Shown in pieces: positions 34,198 through 43,831 of a DNA stretch of 64,000 bases. Each line of letters starts with the position of its first letter. Positions within the stretch are counted from its first letter, which is position 1. Both the position numbers and the translations under genes were made by a program. This stretch comes from Roseobacter sp. (GTDB lineage Bacteria; Pseudomonadota; Alphaproteobacteria; Rhodobacterales; Rhodobacteraceae). Under the pieces are notes generated by a model that saw only the letters and a list, made by a program, of their open reading frames with translations, searched no databases and was not told the origin of the DNA. The stretch is taken from contig JADFAE010000007.1 of NCBI GenBank assembly GCA_015665415.1, forward strand, positions 186,001 to 250,000. Reading direction: 5' to 3'.

Positions 34198-35361
34198 ATG
34201 CAGTTTGGCATGACCGAAGAACAGGCGATGATCGTCGAGACCACCCGCGCCTTTGTGGAAAAAGAGCTCTATCCGCATGAGCTGGAAGTCGAGCGTACCG
34301 GTCACCTGCCGATGGAGCTGATCAAAGAGATCCAGGGAAAGGCGATGGAAGCTGGGCTTTATGGGGCCAATATGCCGGAAGAGGTCGGCGGTGCCGGTCT
34401 CGATACGCTGTCCTGGCTGATGTATGAAAAAGAGCTGGGTCGCGCCAATTATGCGCTGCATTGGACCTGCGTGGCCCGTCCCTCGAACATTCTGCTGGCG
34501 GGCACAGATGAGCAGAAAGAGAAATATCTCTATCCCTGCATGAAGGGCGAGAAATGGGACTGCCTGGCAATGACGGAACCCGGGGCGGGCTCTGATCTGC
34601 GCGGCATGACGGCCTCGGCGAAACAGGATGGCGATGATTGGATCCTGAACGGCACCAAACATTTCATCAGCCACGCAGATATCGCCGACTTCTCGATTGT
34701 CTTTATGGCCACCGGCGAAGAAGACACCCCGCGCGGCAAGAAAAAGCTGATCACCGCCTTCTTTGTCGATAAGGACACGCCGGGCTATTCCGTGCGCGAG
34801 GGCTATCGCAATGTGTCCCACCGTGGCTACTCCAATGCGGTGTTGGAGTTTGATGACTGCCGACTGCCGTCCTCTGCCATTCTGGGCGAAGTGCACAAGG
34901 GCTTTGACGTGGCCAATACCTGGCTTGGGGCCACCCGTCTGCAGGTGGCGGCCACCTGTTTGGGGCGGGCAGAGCGGGCGCTGCAGCACTCGGTTGAATA
35001 TGCAGTTGAACGCAAGCAATTCGGCCAGCAGATCGGCAAGTTCCAGGGCGTCTCCTTCAAGCTGGCCGATATGGCAACTGAGCTGAAGGCCGCCAATCTG
35101 CTGACCTGGGAAGCGGGCTGGAAATTCGATCAGGGCACCGTCACCGAGAGCGACATGTCCATGGCCAAGCTGAAGGCGACCGAAATGCTGGCCATGGTGG
35201 CCGATGAGGCGATCCAGATTCACGGCGGCATGGGCCTGATGGATGAGCTGCCGCTGGAACGGATTTGGCGTGATGCCCGGGTGGAACGCATTTGGGAGGG
35301 GACGAGCGAGATCCAACGTCATATCATCAGCCGCGAAATGCTACGCGCTTTAGGAGGCTGA
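34198..35361 (+). CDS. Acyl-CoA dehydrogenase
   Basis: This 387-residue FAD enzyme oxidises an acyl-CoA thioester. LAMTEPGAGSDLRGM and ILNGTKHFISHADIADF bind FAD, and ERIWEGTSEIQRHIISREML near the C-terminus carries the catalytic Glu and closes the family pattern. AAGGAA precedes the ATG. In an operon with CaiD it could be a crotonobetainyl- or gamma-butyrobetainyl-CoA dehydrogenase; that is inferred from context. Confidence 0.95.
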   Translation: MQFGMTEEQAMIVETTRAFVEKELYPHELEVERTGHLPMELIKEIQGKAMEAGLYGANMPEEVGGAGLDTLSWLMYEKELGRANYALHWTCVARPSNILLAGTDEQKEKYLYPCMKGEKWDCLAMTEPGAGSDLRGMTASAKQDGDDWILNGTKHFISHADIADFSIVFMATGEEDTPRGKKKLITAFFVDKDTPGYSVREGYRNVSHRGYSNAVLEFDDCRLPSSAILGEVHKGFDVANTWLGATRLQVAATCLGRAERALQHSVEYAVERKQFGQQIGKFQGVSFKLADMATELKAANLLTWEAGWKFDQGTVTESDMSMAKLKATEMLAMVADEAIQIHGGMGLMDELPLERIWRDARVERIWEGTSEIQRHIISREMLRALGG

Positions 35362-35363
35362 CA

Positions 35364-35672
35364 ATGACCACGACTTCACCCGCAAAACCAACCATCACCA
35401 TCACCTATTGCATCGGCTGTAACTGGATGTTGCGCGCCGCCTGGATGGGGCAAGAGCTGCTCGCCACTTTTCAGGAGCAGCTGGGTGCGGTGAGCCTGGT
35501 TCCGGGTGAGGTCGGCGGGATCTTCGAGATCTCGCTGGATGATGAGCTGATCTGGGAGCGCAAACGCGATGGGGGATTTCCCGACGTGAAGGACCTCAAG
35601 ACGCGTGTGCGTGACCGGATCAACCCGCAGCAGGATCTGGGTCATATCGACCGGGCCAAAAGTGGTGAATGA
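35364..35672 (+). CDS. SelT/SelW/SelH (Rdx) family protein
   Basis: This 102-residue protein has the thioredoxin-like Rdx fold with the redox motif YCIGCNW near residue 15-20, where selenoproteins have CxxU. LVPGEVGGIFEISLDDELIWERK matches the family's central strands (positions about 47-70). It starts three bases after the dehydrogenase stop with AGGAGG upstream. Its job in a catabolic operon is unknown; redox protection is a guess. Confidence 0.88.
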   Translation: MTTTSPAKPTITITYCIGCNWMLRAAWMGQELLATFQEQLGAVSLVPGEVGGIFEISLDDELIWERKRDGGFPDVKDLKTRVRDRINPQQDLGHIDRAKSGE

Positions 35673-35678
35673 ACAAAG

Positions 35679-37715
35679 ATGAAGTCTCTAAATAGGCTGT
35701 TTCGGCCCAAATCCATTGCCGTGGTTGGCGGTGGGGCCTGGTGCAAACTGGTAATCGAACAGTGCCAGAAGATGGGCTTTGACGGTCAGATCTGGCCCGT
35801 CCACCCCAAGGCGGAAGAGCTGGCGGGGCTGCAGGCCTACAAAGATGTTGCCAGTCTGCCCGAGGCCCCGGATGCGACATTTGTTGGGGTCAACCGCTAT
35901 GCCACCATCGAGGTGGTGCGCGCCCTGTCAGCACGCGGTGCCGGTGGTGCGGTCTGCTTTGCCTCTGGTTTCCTTGAAGCGCAGGCCGAAGATGCCGAGG
36001 GCGCGGATCTGCAGGCGCAACTGCTGGAGGCGGCCGGCGAGATGCCGTTCCTCGGGCCCAATTGCTACGGGTTCATCAACTATCTCGACGGGGCCCTGCT
36101 GTGGCCGGATCAACATGGCGGCAAGCGGGTGGAAAAGGGCGTCGCTCTGATCACCCAAAGCTCCAATATCGCCATCAATCTCACCATGCAGACACGGGGC
36201 CTGCCCATTGCCTATGTGGTGGCGGCGGGTAATCAGGCGCAGTCCGGCATTGCAGCCATTGGCGAGGCGCTCTTGGAAGACGACCGGGTCACTGCGCTGG
36301 GTCTGCATATCGAGGGTTTTGGCGATCTGCGCGCTTTTGAGGCGCTGGCGGCCAAGGCCTGCGCATTGGGCAAGTCGATCATCGCCTTGAAGGTTGGAAA
36401 ATCCGCCGAGGCCCAGGCGGCGACCATATCTCATACCGCTTCGCTTGCGGGCGGGGACGCGGGGGCTGAGGCTTTGCTCTCACGCCTTGGCATTCCGCGT
36501 CTGGATGATCTGCCCTCGTTTCTGGAAACACTGAAGCTGTTGCATGTGACGGGGCGCTTGCCGTCCAATCGTCTCGCCTCGATCAGTTGTTCCGGTGGTG
36601 AGGCCAGCCTTGCAGCGGACACCGGCCATGATCTGCCTGTTGTCTTCCCGCCGCTGAACGAAACCCAGCAGACAGACCTGCGCGCGGCTTTGGGGCCGAT
36701 GGTCGCCCTGGCCAATCCGCTGGATTACCACACCTATATCTGGCGCGACGGCCCGGCGATGACGCGAGCGTTCTCAGCAATGATGGACCCCTCGCTGGCA
36801 ATCACCCTGTTGATTGTCGATTTCCCGCGGGGTGACCGCTGTTCTCTCAGCGATTGGGACTGCGCCATCGAGGCGGCGATCGGATCGCGTGCCGCAACAG
36901 GGGCCAATGTCGCCATGGTTGCGACGCTGCCAGAGCTATTGCCCGAAGAGGTGGCAGAGCAGTTGATGGCGTCCGGGGTGGTGCCTTTCTGTGGTCTCAG
37001 CGAGGCGTTGGCGGCCTGTGCCGCTGCCAGTCAGCCTATGCCTGCGACAGAAGATCCGCTGTTGCTGCCGACACCCGTGGTAGCGCCCAGTTTGATCCCG
37101 GAGGCGGAGGCCAAGCTGCGCCTGTCGGATTACGGGCTGCGGGTGCCAAAATCGATCCGTGCCAAATCCCCCGGTGCGGCCCGTGCGGCAGCGGCTGACA
37201 TTGGCTATCCGGTGGTTCTCAAAGGTGAAGGCGTTGCCCACAAGACCGAAGCCGGCGCGGTTGCTTTGAATTTGAACTCTGGTGGGGCCGTTAGTGAAGC
37301 GGCCAGCCAGATGCCCGCCGAGCGGTTTCTGGTCGAGGAAATGGTAACAGGTGCTGTGGCGGAGCTGCTGATTGGTGTGGTCAAGGACCCTGCGCATGGC
37401 TTTGTGCTGACCCTGGCCGCCGGGGGTACCCTGACGGAGATCCTGGAAGACAGCACGTCGCTGTTGATCCCGGCCAGTGAGGCGGCAATCGATGCGGCTT
37501 TGGACGGGCTAAAGATCTCTCGGTTGTTGGCGGGCTATCGTGGCCAGCCCGCAGCCGACCGCGCGGCCATCTTGCAGGCGGTGCAGGCGGTGCAGGACTA
37601 TGTGCAGGCCGATGCGATTGGCCTGGAAGAAATTGAAATCAACCCGTTGCTCTGCACGCCCACAGGGGCCGTGGCAGCGGATGCGCTGATGCGGAGAAAG
37701 GATATTTTGCGATGA
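35679..37715 (+). CDS. ADP-forming acyl-CoA synthetase (acetate-CoA ligase family)
   Basis: This 678-residue protein fuses a CoA-binding domain (SIAVVGGGAWCKLVIEQC), succinyl-CoA-ligase-like domains (LITQSSNIAINL, VGKSAEAQAATISHTASLAG with the phosphohistidine His) and a C-terminal ATP-grasp domain (YPVVLKGEGVAHKTEAGAV, LIGVVKDPAHG, IEINPLL). It would activate an acid to its CoA ester with ATP. In this operon the acid could be carnitine or a related betaine. Its stop overlaps the caiD start. Confidence 0.92.
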   Translation: MKSLNRLFRPKSIAVVGGGAWCKLVIEQCQKMGFDGQIWPVHPKAEELAGLQAYKDVASLPEAPDATFVGVNRYATIEVVRALSARGAGGAVCFASGFLEAQAEDAEGADLQAQLLEAAGEMPFLGPNCYGFINYLDGALLWPDQHGGKRVEKGVALITQSSNIAINLTMQTRGLPIAYVVAAGNQAQSGIAAIGEALLEDDRVTALGLHIEGFGDLRAFEALAAKACALGKSIIALKVGKSAEAQAATISHTASLAGGDAGAEALLSRLGIPRLDDLPSFLETLKLLHVTGRLPSNRLASISCSGGEASLAADTGHDLPVVFPPLNETQQTDLRAALGPMVALANPLDYHTYIWRDGPAMTRAFSAMMDPSLAITLLIVDFPRGDRCSLSDWDCAIEAAIGSRAATGANVAMVATLPELLPEEVAEQLMASGVVPFCGLSEALAACAAASQPMPATEDPLLLPTPVVAPSLIPEAEAKLRLSDYGLRVPKSIRAKSPGAARAAAADIGYPVVLKGEGVAHKTEAGAVALNLNSGGAVSEAASQMPAERFLVEEMVTGAVAELLIGVVKDPAHGFVLTLAAGGTLTEILEDSTSLLIPASEAAIDAALDGLKISRLLAGYRGQPAADRAAILQAVQAVQDYVQADAIGLEEIEINPLLCTPTGAVAADALMRRKDILR

Positions 37716-38512
37716 GTGATACAGTGACAAACCACGGCCCAGTGAAAACCCGGCGTGAGGGGGCCATTCTGGAAGTGACGCTGGATCGGCCCAAGGCCAA
37801 TGCCATCGATCTGGCCACCAGCAAGGTGATGGGTGAGGTGTTTCGTGATTTTCGCGATGACCCCGAGTTGCGGGTGGCAATCCTGACCGGTGGAGGTGAA
37901 AAATTCTTTTGCCCCGGTTGGGATCTCAAAGCTGCCGCCGATGGCGATGCGGTGGATGGCGATTATGGCGTTGGCGGCTTTGGTGGCTTGCAGGAACTGC
38001 GCGACATGAACAAGCCGGTGATCGCAGCGGTCAATGGCATCGCCTGTGGGGGCGGGCTGGAGTTGGCGATCTCCGCCGATATGATCCTGGCGGCGGATCA
38101 CGCGACATTTGCCTTGCCGGAAATCCGCTCCGGTACCGTGGCAGATGCGGCCTCGATCAAACTGCCCAAACGCATTCCCTACCACATCGCCATGGAGCTG
38201 TTGTTGACCGGGCGTTGGTTCGACGCGGCTGAGGCTAATCGCTGGGGTTTGGTGAATGAAATCGTCCCTGGCGACCAGCTGATGGATCGCGCTTGGGAGC
38301 TGGCGCGCCTGCTCGCCTCGGGCCCGCCGCTGGTCTATGCCGCGATCAAAGAGGTGGTGCGCGACGCCGAGGACAGTAAATTCCAGGATGCGATGAACCA
38401 TATCACACAGCGCCAGTTGCGTTCGGTCGATGTGCTTTATGCGAGCGAAGATCAGCTGGAAGGCGCGCGTGCCTTTGCCGAAAAACGCGATCCGGTCTGG
38501 AAAGGGCGCTGA
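37712..38512 (+). CDS. caiD: Carnitinyl-CoA dehydratase-like enoyl-CoA hydratase
   Basis: This 266-residue crotonase closely follows E. coli CaiD: ILEVTLDRPKANAIDLATS, LRVAILTGGGEKFF, GWDLKAAADGDA, GGFGGLQEL and the C-terminal FAEKRDPVWKGR. CaiD interconverts L-carnitinyl-CoA and crotonobetainyl-CoA. The oxyanion-hole segment is NGIACGGGLELAISAD. It overlaps the ligase gene by four bases and ends the operon. Function is inferred from this similarity and could extend to related substrates. Confidence 0.88.
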   Translation: MSDTVTNHGPVKTRREGAILEVTLDRPKANAIDLATSKVMGEVFRDFRDDPELRVAILTGGGEKFFCPGWDLKAAADGDAVDGDYGVGGFGGLQELRDMNKPVIAAVNGIACGGGLELAISADMILAADHATFALPEIRSGTVADAASIKLPKRIPYHIAMELLLTGRWFDAAEANRWGLVNEIVPGDQLMDRAWELARLLASGPPLVYAAIKEVVRDAEDSKFQDAMNHITQRQLRSVDVLYASEDQLEGARAFAEKRDPVWKGR

Positions 38513-38528
38513 CGCAGCGCGCCGCCCA

Positions 38529-38680
38529 GGCGCGCTGCCAGGCCCAAGGCGCGGGAGCTCCCGCCTGCTTTGGATCTTCCCTGCGGGAGGATCCGCCACA
38601 GTTGGGCCTAGCGCCGCGCTGCGCACGGCGCAACAGGAAGGCTGCTGAGGAAGCGCTTCAGGGGCCTCTCTGCCCCTGAA
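38529..38680. repeat. Structured intergenic region: three-way junction and hairpin
   Basis: AGGCCCAA (38540-38547) pairs with TTGGGCCT (38602-38609). Inside sit two hairpins: the palindrome GCGGGAGCTCCCGC (38551-38564) and GGATCTTCCC/GGGAGGATCC (38572-38594, one G-T pair). Further out a GGCGCGCT/AGCGCC pairing is possible. A separate hairpin, TTCAGGGGC/GCCCCTGAA, lies at 38657-38680. The structure is conserved-looking and not coding. The rest of the gap, to 38787, holds a further GC-rich inverted repeat (TCAAGG/CCTTGA). Confidence 0.6.
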
Positions 38681-38787
38681 GACGCCTAATCAAGTCTGGG
38701 CTTTCTTGCATCTGCCTCAAGGGCAAGCCGCTGCGCGGGCGCCAAAGCGCCCCTTGACCCAGCTGCAAAGATCAGAGCGCTGCCAGT

Positions 38788-39423
38788 TCAGCTCTTTTTG
38801 AACAGGGCGATATAGGCTGTGTCCTTGCGATGCGCCTCATCAGCATCTTCGCCGTAGATGGCAACTTCTGGCAGGGTTAACTCTCGGATCCAGCCCCCGT
38901 TCTGCAAACGTTCGAGGGCTTGGTCGAATCCGGCTTTGACATAAAATTTTGCATTTATCGACAGGGCGAATTGCGCTCCGCTTGCAGCGACCCGCATGAG
39001 CGCGGGCAAGGCTTCGGGGCCGATGTGGCCATGGGTGAAGGTGCCGGAAGAGACCACGCCTTGATAGCTGCCGCGAGGCACCGGGATACCGCTGAGTAAA
39101 TCGGCTTCGATCACATCGCGGTAGATGTCCTTTTGCAGGGCCTGGGCCAGCATATCGGGGCTGATATCGGTGGCCTCAAGTGGCGCAACACCGAGGTCAA
39201 AGAGTGCCTGACCGCATAGCCCGGTCCCGGCACCTGCGTCCAGAACCGGCCCCTGGCCTCCGGCGGCGACAAAGGCCCGCGCGGTTTGCCAGGGCAGGTG
39301 ATAGCTTTCCTTGGCGGCAAATGAGAGATCATAGCTTTGGGCCCAATCCGAATAGAGCCTCTTGGTTTCGGCGGTCGAGGCCAGCGCATAGGCGGCGGTG
39401 AGATCGGGTTTGTCCTGTGTCAT
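38788..39423 (-). CDS. Class I SAM-dependent methyltransferase
   Basis: This protein of about 211 residues has the Rossmann SAM motif VLDAGAGTGLCGQALFDLG, an acidic ATDISPDML, and VIEADLLSGIP. The substrate is unknown; the SDWAQSYDLSF opening is common in small-molecule or methyltransferase_11-like proteins. I chose ATG 39423 over 39474, because the extra 17 residues overlap the divergent gene's leader. The next gene is divergent. Confidence 0.82.
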   Translation of the reverse strand: MTQDKPDLTAAYALASTAETKRLYSDWAQSYDLSFAAKESYHLPWQTARAFVAAGGQGPVLDAGAGTGLCGQALFDLGVAPLEATDISPDMLAQALQKDIYRDVIEADLLSGIPVPRGSYQGVVSSGTFTHGHIGPEALPALMRVAASGAQFALSINAKFYVKAGFDQALERLQNGGWIRELTLPEVAIYGEDADEAHRKDTAYIALFKKS

Positions 39424-39496
39424 GAGGCCATCAAAGAGCGGTGCGGGATTCGAATCAAGTCTTGCGCCCCCCAAGACTTCTGCTCATTTAGGAGAG

Positions 39497-40369
39497 ATGG
39501 AAAATACGCTTCTCTGTCTTGGCTTTGGATATACCGCGCGCGCATTGGCTCCGCTGCTACTGGGCCAGGGCTGGCGGGTGATTGGGACTTCTCGCGAAGC
39601 CGCTGACATGCCCGGGGTGGAGATGATCACCTGGCCGGGCAATCGGATCTCATTGGCTGGCGTGACGCATATCCTCAGCTCGATCGGGCCTGATGCGGGG
39701 GGGGATCCTTGTCTTGCCCTGCTCGGAGCAGAGATTGCCAGTGCCGCGCCGGACCTTGAATGGGTGGGCTACCTGTCCACCACTGCTGTTTATGGTGATC
39801 GCAATGGCACTTGGGTGGATGAAGCCACAGAGGTGGCTCCCACCAGTGAGCGCGGCCATTGGCGGGTCGCCGCTGAGGCACAATGGCAAGCGATCCCGGA
39901 TCTGCCGCTGCATATCTTTCGTCTGGCTGGAATTTACGGCCCCGGGCGTGGTCCCTTTGCCAAACTGATGGCGGGCAAGGCGCGCCGTATTGTCAAACCG
40001 GGCCAGGTGTTTTCGCGCATCCATGTGGATGACATCGCCCAGGCGCTGCTGGCCTCGATCCAGGCCCCCAATCCCGGGGCGATCTATAACCTATGTGATG
40101 ACGATCCAGCGCCGCCTCAGGACGTGCTGGGCCATGCGGCAGAGCTGCTGCAACTGCCGATGCCCGCCGAAGTGCCCTTTGATGAGGCCGGCATGTCGCC
40201 AATGGCACGTAGTTTCTACAGTGAAAACAAACGTGTGCGGAATGATCGTTTGAAGTCAGAGCTAGGGGTCGAACTGCTTTACCCGACCTACCGCGAGGGG
40301 CTGCGGGCGGTTCTGGCGGCTGAGGACATGGAGAGTTTTGTGCCGCCGGCCGAACCGCCGGGGGTTTAG
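39497..40369 (+). CDS. NAD-dependent epimerase/SDR-like protein (YeeZ-like)
   Basis: This protein of about 290 residues starts with a Rossmann motif (LLCLGFGYTARALAPLLLG) and continues with VGYLSTTAVYGDRNGTWVDE, IFRLAGIYGPGRGP and SRIHVDDIAQALLAS, a pattern of atypical extended SDRs. TTAGGAG lies just before ATG 39497. It is divergent from the methyltransferase. Substrate unknown. Confidence 0.85.
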   Translation: MENTLLCLGFGYTARALAPLLLGQGWRVIGTSREAADMPGVEMITWPGNRISLAGVTHILSSIGPDAGGDPCLALLGAEIASAAPDLEWVGYLSTTAVYGDRNGTWVDEATEVAPTSERGHWRVAAEAQWQAIPDLPLHIFRLAGIYGPGRGPFAKLMAGKARRIVKPGQVFSRIHVDDIAQALLASIQAPNPGAIYNLCDDDPAPPQDVLGHAAELLQLPMPAEVPFDEAGMSPMARSFYSENKRVRNDRLKSELGVELLYPTYREGLRAVLAAEDMESFVPPAEPPGV

Positions 40370-40372
40370 GGC

Positions 40373-40708
40373 GTGGGCTGGGTGCATCTCGTCTTTGTGT
40401 TCCTGCAGTTTCGCAGGCTGGGGCGGTTGCGCCTTCGATTGACAACTGTCTATCCAGACAGCTTGGAAACAATTTTGTCTGATTTGGGTTTCACCAGACG
40501 GCTCGATATCTCGTTTTCACCGTCAATTTTTGCGGTGGTTTCCGACCGCGCGGCCTTGCTGAATCTTTTTGTTGCCCGCAAGGACGAGATCCAGCCCGAA
40601 TGGATGGGTGACGAAACCATTGCACAGCTCGTCTTTGCTTTGAACAGGCATTGGTCGACACCGGGCTATAGATTACTTAGCCGGCTCACCGGATTTTCCA
40701 GAATCTGA
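40373..40708 (+). CDS. Hypothetical protein
   Basis: I do not recognise this 111-residue frame. It starts with GTG three bases after the epimerase stop and ends just before the convergent dxs stop. The first part is hydrophobic and basic (VHLVFVFLQFRRLGRLRLR); the rest is soluble-looking (SDLGFTRRLDISFSP, NRHWSTPGYRLLSRLTGF). No ribosome binding site is clear. It may be a real small gene or a chance frame. Confidence 0.4.
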   Translation: MGWVHLVFVFLQFRRLGRLRLRLTTVYPDSLETILSDLGFTRRLDISFSPSIFAVVSDRAALLNLFVARKDEIQPEWMGDETIAQLVFALNRHWSTPGYRLLSRLTGFSRI

Positions 40709-40718
40709 CAGGCTAGGC

Positions 40719-42647
40719 CTAGGCCCGCTTTTCCCCGATCTGCGCCACACCCAGTACCTCCAGCACTTTGGCTTCGATCTGGGGGGCGTTCATCGCGGCC
40801 ACCTCATACATGTCCTTGGGGCTGGCCTGGTCGATAAAACTATCGGGCAGCACCATCGAGCGATATTTGAAGCCGCGATCAAATACCCCCGCATCCGACA
40901 AGAGCTGTGCCACATGGCTGCCAAAGCCGCCCACGGCACCTTCCTCGATGCAGATCAGCGCCTCGTGGTCTGCCACCAGCTGCAGGATCATCTCTCGGTC
41001 CAGCGGTTTGGCAAAGCGGGCATCGGCGATCGTGGGGGTGATGCCCTTGGCCGCAAGTGATTCAGCGGCTTTGCGGACTTCGCCGAGGCGGGTGCCAAAG
41101 GACAACAGCGCCACACGGCTGCCCTGTTGGATCATGCGGCCCTTGCCGATCTCCAGCAGCTCTGGTTCGTCCGGCATCTCCACGCCTTCGCCCTCGCCAC
41201 GGGGGTAGCGAAAGGCGATGGGGCCCGCATCATGGGCGGCGGCGGTATGGACCATATGCACCAGTTCTGCCTCATCGGCGGCGGCCATCACCACCATGCC
41301 GGGCAAATTGGCCATAAAGCCGATGTCAAAGCTGCCGGCATGGGTGGCCCCATCGGCCCCAACCAGACCGGCGCGGTCGATGGCAAAGCGCACCGGCAGA
41401 CGCTGGATGGCGACATCATGTACCACTTGATCATAGCCGCGCTGCAGGAAGGTCGAATACATCGCACAGAAAGGCTTCATCCCGCCAGCCGCCAGTGCGG
41501 CGGCAAAGGTGACGCCGTGTTGTTCGGCGATGCCAACGTCAAAGCAGCGCGAGGGGTAGCGTTCGGCCATCAGGGCCAGGCCGGTGCCATCGGGCATGGC
41601 GGCAGTGACGGCGCAGATCTTGTCGTCCTTGGCGGCCAGTTTCACCAGCTCATCGCCAAAGACACCGGTATAGGAGGGCGCATTAGAGGGCGCTTTGTGC
41701 TGCTTGCCGGTGACCACGTCGAATTTGGCGGTGGCGTGCCCCTTGTCGCGGGCGGCCTCGGCAGGGGCGTAGCCTTTGCCCTTTTTGGTCAGTACATGGA
41801 TCAGCACCGGGCCGGTGGCGCGGGCCTTGAGGGTGCGCAGCACCGGCAGCAGCTGGTCGAGGTCGTGACCGTCGATCGGACCGAGATAGGAAAAGCCGAG
41901 GCTTTCAAACAGGGTGCCGCCCACGGCCATGCCCTTGATCATATCCTTGGCGCGTTTGGCGCCTTCACGGAAAGGCTCCGGCAGCAGCGAGGCCGCGCCC
42001 TTGGCCACGGCTTTCAGTTCCTGAAAGGGTTCTTCCGCATAAAGACGGCTGAGGTAAGAGGACAGCGCGCCCACAGGCGGCGCAATGCTCATCTCATTGT
42101 CGTTGAGAACGACAAACATGCGCTTGTTCAGATGGCCGGCGTTGTTCATCGCTTCAAAGGCCATGCCCGCCGACATGGAGCCATCGCCGATTACCGCGAT
42201 GGCGTCGCCACTGCCCTCGGGGATCACACCGCCCAGATCGCGGGCCACAGAGAAGCCCAGAGCGGCGGAGATCGAGGTGGAACTATGGGCGGCCCCAAAG
42301 GGATCATAGGGGGATTCGGCGCGTTTGGTGAAACCCGACAACCCGTCCTTGCTGCGCAGAGTACGGATGCGGTCGCGGCGCTCTGTCAGGATCTTGTGCG
42401 GGTAGCATTGGTGCGAGACATCCCAGATCAATTTGTCGCGTGGCGTGTCAAACACCGCATGCAGGGCAACGGTCAGCTCTACCACACCCAGACCCGCGCC
42501 CAGATGACCGCCGGTGGTGGAGACCGCCGAGATGGTTTCCTGGCGCAGCTCATGCGCCAGTTGCACCAGCTGGGCATCAGACAGCCCCTTCATATCCGCG
42601 GGGCGCGCGATCTGATCCAAAAGCGGAGTAGAGGGCCGGTCAGACAT
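40719..42647 (-). CDS. dxs: 1-deoxy-D-xylulose-5-phosphate synthase
   Basis: Dxs joins pyruvate and glyceraldehyde 3-phosphate in the first step of the MEP isoprenoid pathway. [18 protein letters not shown] binds thiamine diphosphate; [18 protein letters not shown] and [16 protein letters not shown] are family motifs. The length of 642 residues is normal with the start at 42647 and AAGGAA upstream. It is last in the HDAC-xseB-ispA-dxs group. Confidence 0.97.
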   Translation of the reverse strand: MSDRPSTPLLDQIARPADMKGLSDAQLVQLAHELRQETISAVSTTGGHLGAGLGVVELTVALHAVFDTPRDKLIWDVSHQCYPHKILTERRDRIRTLRSKDGLSGFTKRAESPYDPFGAAHSSTSISAALGFSVARDLGGVIPEGSGDAIAVIGDGSMSAGMAFEAMNNAGHLNKRMFVVLNDNEMSIAPPVGALSSYLSRLYAEEPFQELKAVAKGAASLLPEPFREGAKRAKDMIKGMAVGGTLFESLGFSYLGPIDGHDLDQLLPVLRTLKARATGPVLIHVLTKKGKGYAPAEAARDKGHATAKFDVVTGKQHKAPSNAPSYTGVFGDELVKLAAKDDKICAVTAAMPDGTGLALMAERYPSRCFDVGIAEQHGVTFAAALAAGGMKPFCAMYSTFLQRGYDQVVHDVAIQRLPVRFAIDRAGLVGADGATHAGSFDIGFMANLPGMVVMAAADEAELVHMVHTAAAHDAGPIAFRYPRGEGEGVEMPDEPELLEIGKGRMIQQGSRVALLSFGTRLGEVRKAAESLAAKGITPTIADARFAKPLDREMILQLVADHEALICIEEGAVGGFGSHVAQLLSDAGVFDRGFKYRSMVLPDSFIDQASPKDMYEVAAMNAPQIEAKVLEVLGVAQIGEKRA

Positions 42648-42702
42648 GATGTTTCCTTGTGGCGTACGGGTTGGCGTTTGGGCCGGGGCGGATGTCCCGG
42701 TG

Positions 42703-43575
42703 TCAGCTGTCTCGCGCAATAACGAAGCGGGCGGCCAGCTTCAAGGTTTCCCCGTCTGCGCCATAGGGTGCAAGGGCGGCACAGGCCTCCTCGACCAGAT
42801 CCCGCGCGCGTTGCTTTGCGGGCTCCAGCCCCAGCAGTGAAACAAAGGTCGCCTTACCGGCTTCGGCATCCTTGCGCACCGCCTTGCCGACCTTTTCCGC
42901 ATCGCCTTCAATATCCAAGATGTCGTCGGCGATCTGAAAGGCAAGACCCAGCGCCGTTGCGTATTGACGCAGGGGGGAGATGTCTGCGCCAGCCAGAACT
43001 GCTCCAGCCGTGGCAGACCATTCAATCAGGCAGCCGGTCTTGCGCGCTTGCAGTTGGGTGATCTGGTCCAAGCTCAGGGGGGTCTCGGCCGTTTCTGCGG
43101 CGATATCCAGCATCTGGCCTGAGACCATGCCATCCTTGCCGGCCGACTGTGCCAGCGCACGGATCAGCGCCAGCGCATTTGGACCCAGCTCAGGCACTGC
43201 CAGCAGTTCAAACGCCAGAGTCTGCAGGCTGTCCCCTGCCAGAACCGCCATGGCCTCATCCCATTTTCGGTGCAGGGTGGGCTGGCCGCGGCGCAGATCA
43301 TCGTCATCCATGCAGGGCAGGTCGTCATGGACCAGCGAATAGGCGTGCAGGCATTCGATGGCGAGGGCCGCATCCAGCGCGGCGTGCTGAGGCACGTCGT
43401 GCAATCGGGCGCTTTCCAGCACCAGAAATCCGCGCAGCATCTTGCCGCCCCCGACCGCATAGCGCATCGCCTGATGCAGCGGATCATCGCCCGCCAGGCG
43501 CAGGGTCAGCTGGTCGGAAATCTGTGCCTGCGCCTGCTGCAAAGCAGTGGCAAACCCATTGTCCAAGGCCACCAT
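42703..43575 (-). CDS. ispA: Farnesyl diphosphate synthase / polyprenyl synthetase
   Basis: IspA condenses IPP with allylic diphosphates. The first Asp-rich motif is [16 protein letters not shown], the second [12 protein letters not shown], and [15 protein letters not shown] is conserved. The length is about 290 residues. I chose ATG 43575, which begins five bases after the xseB stop; the longer frame adds Pro/Ser-rich residues inside xseB. It works directly downstream of Dxs metabolism, encoded by the next gene. Confidence 0.95.
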   Translation of the reverse strand: MVALDNGFATALQQAQAQISDQLTLRLAGDDPLHQAMRYAVGGGKMLRGFLVLESARLHDVPQHAALDAALAIECLHAYSLVHDDLPCMDDDDLRRGQPTLHRKWDEAMAVLAGDSLQTLAFELLAVPELGPNALALIRALAQSAGKDGMVSGQMLDIAAETAETPLSLDQITQLQARKTGCLIEWSATAGAVLAGADISPLRQYATALGLAFQIADDILDIEGDAEKVGKAVRKDAEAGKATFVSLLGLEPAKQRARDLVEEACAALAPYGADGETLKLAARFVIARDS

Positions 43576-43579
43576 CTGC

Positions 43580-43831
43580 TTAGCCTGCGTCCAATGGCTG
43601 GGTGGCGACAGGGGTGCCGCTGGCGTCGAGGGTGATGGCGGCAACTTTTTCCTCGGCGCGCTTCAGCTCATCCTCGCAGCGTTTCTTCAGCTGGGCACCG
43701 CGTTCATAGAGCGCGATGGAGGCATCCAGCGCCACATCGCCGCGTTCCAGCTGGCCAACCACGGTTTCCAACTCGCGCATGGCCTGTTCAAAGCTCATCT
43801 CGTCTACGGCGGGGGCGGTGGTCTCGGTCAT
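43580..43831 (-). CDS. xseB: Exodeoxyribonuclease VII small subunit
   Basis: This 83-residue acidic helical protein (SFEQAMRELETVVGQLERGDVALDASIALYERGAQLKK, about 13-50) is the XseB family. It pairs with XseA, not seen here, to degrade single-stranded DNA. Its start overlaps the HDAC stop (ATGA), and it is followed closely by ispA, a common gene order in proteobacteria. Confidence 0.95.
   Translation of the reverse strand: MTETTAPAVDEMSFEQAMRELETVVGQLERGDVALDASIALYERGAQLKKRCEDELKRAEEKVAAITLDASGTPVATQPLDAG

Noticed and set aside
41127-42722. 531-codon frame antisense to dxs
   Set aside because: Shadow of dxs codon usage, no recognisable domain.
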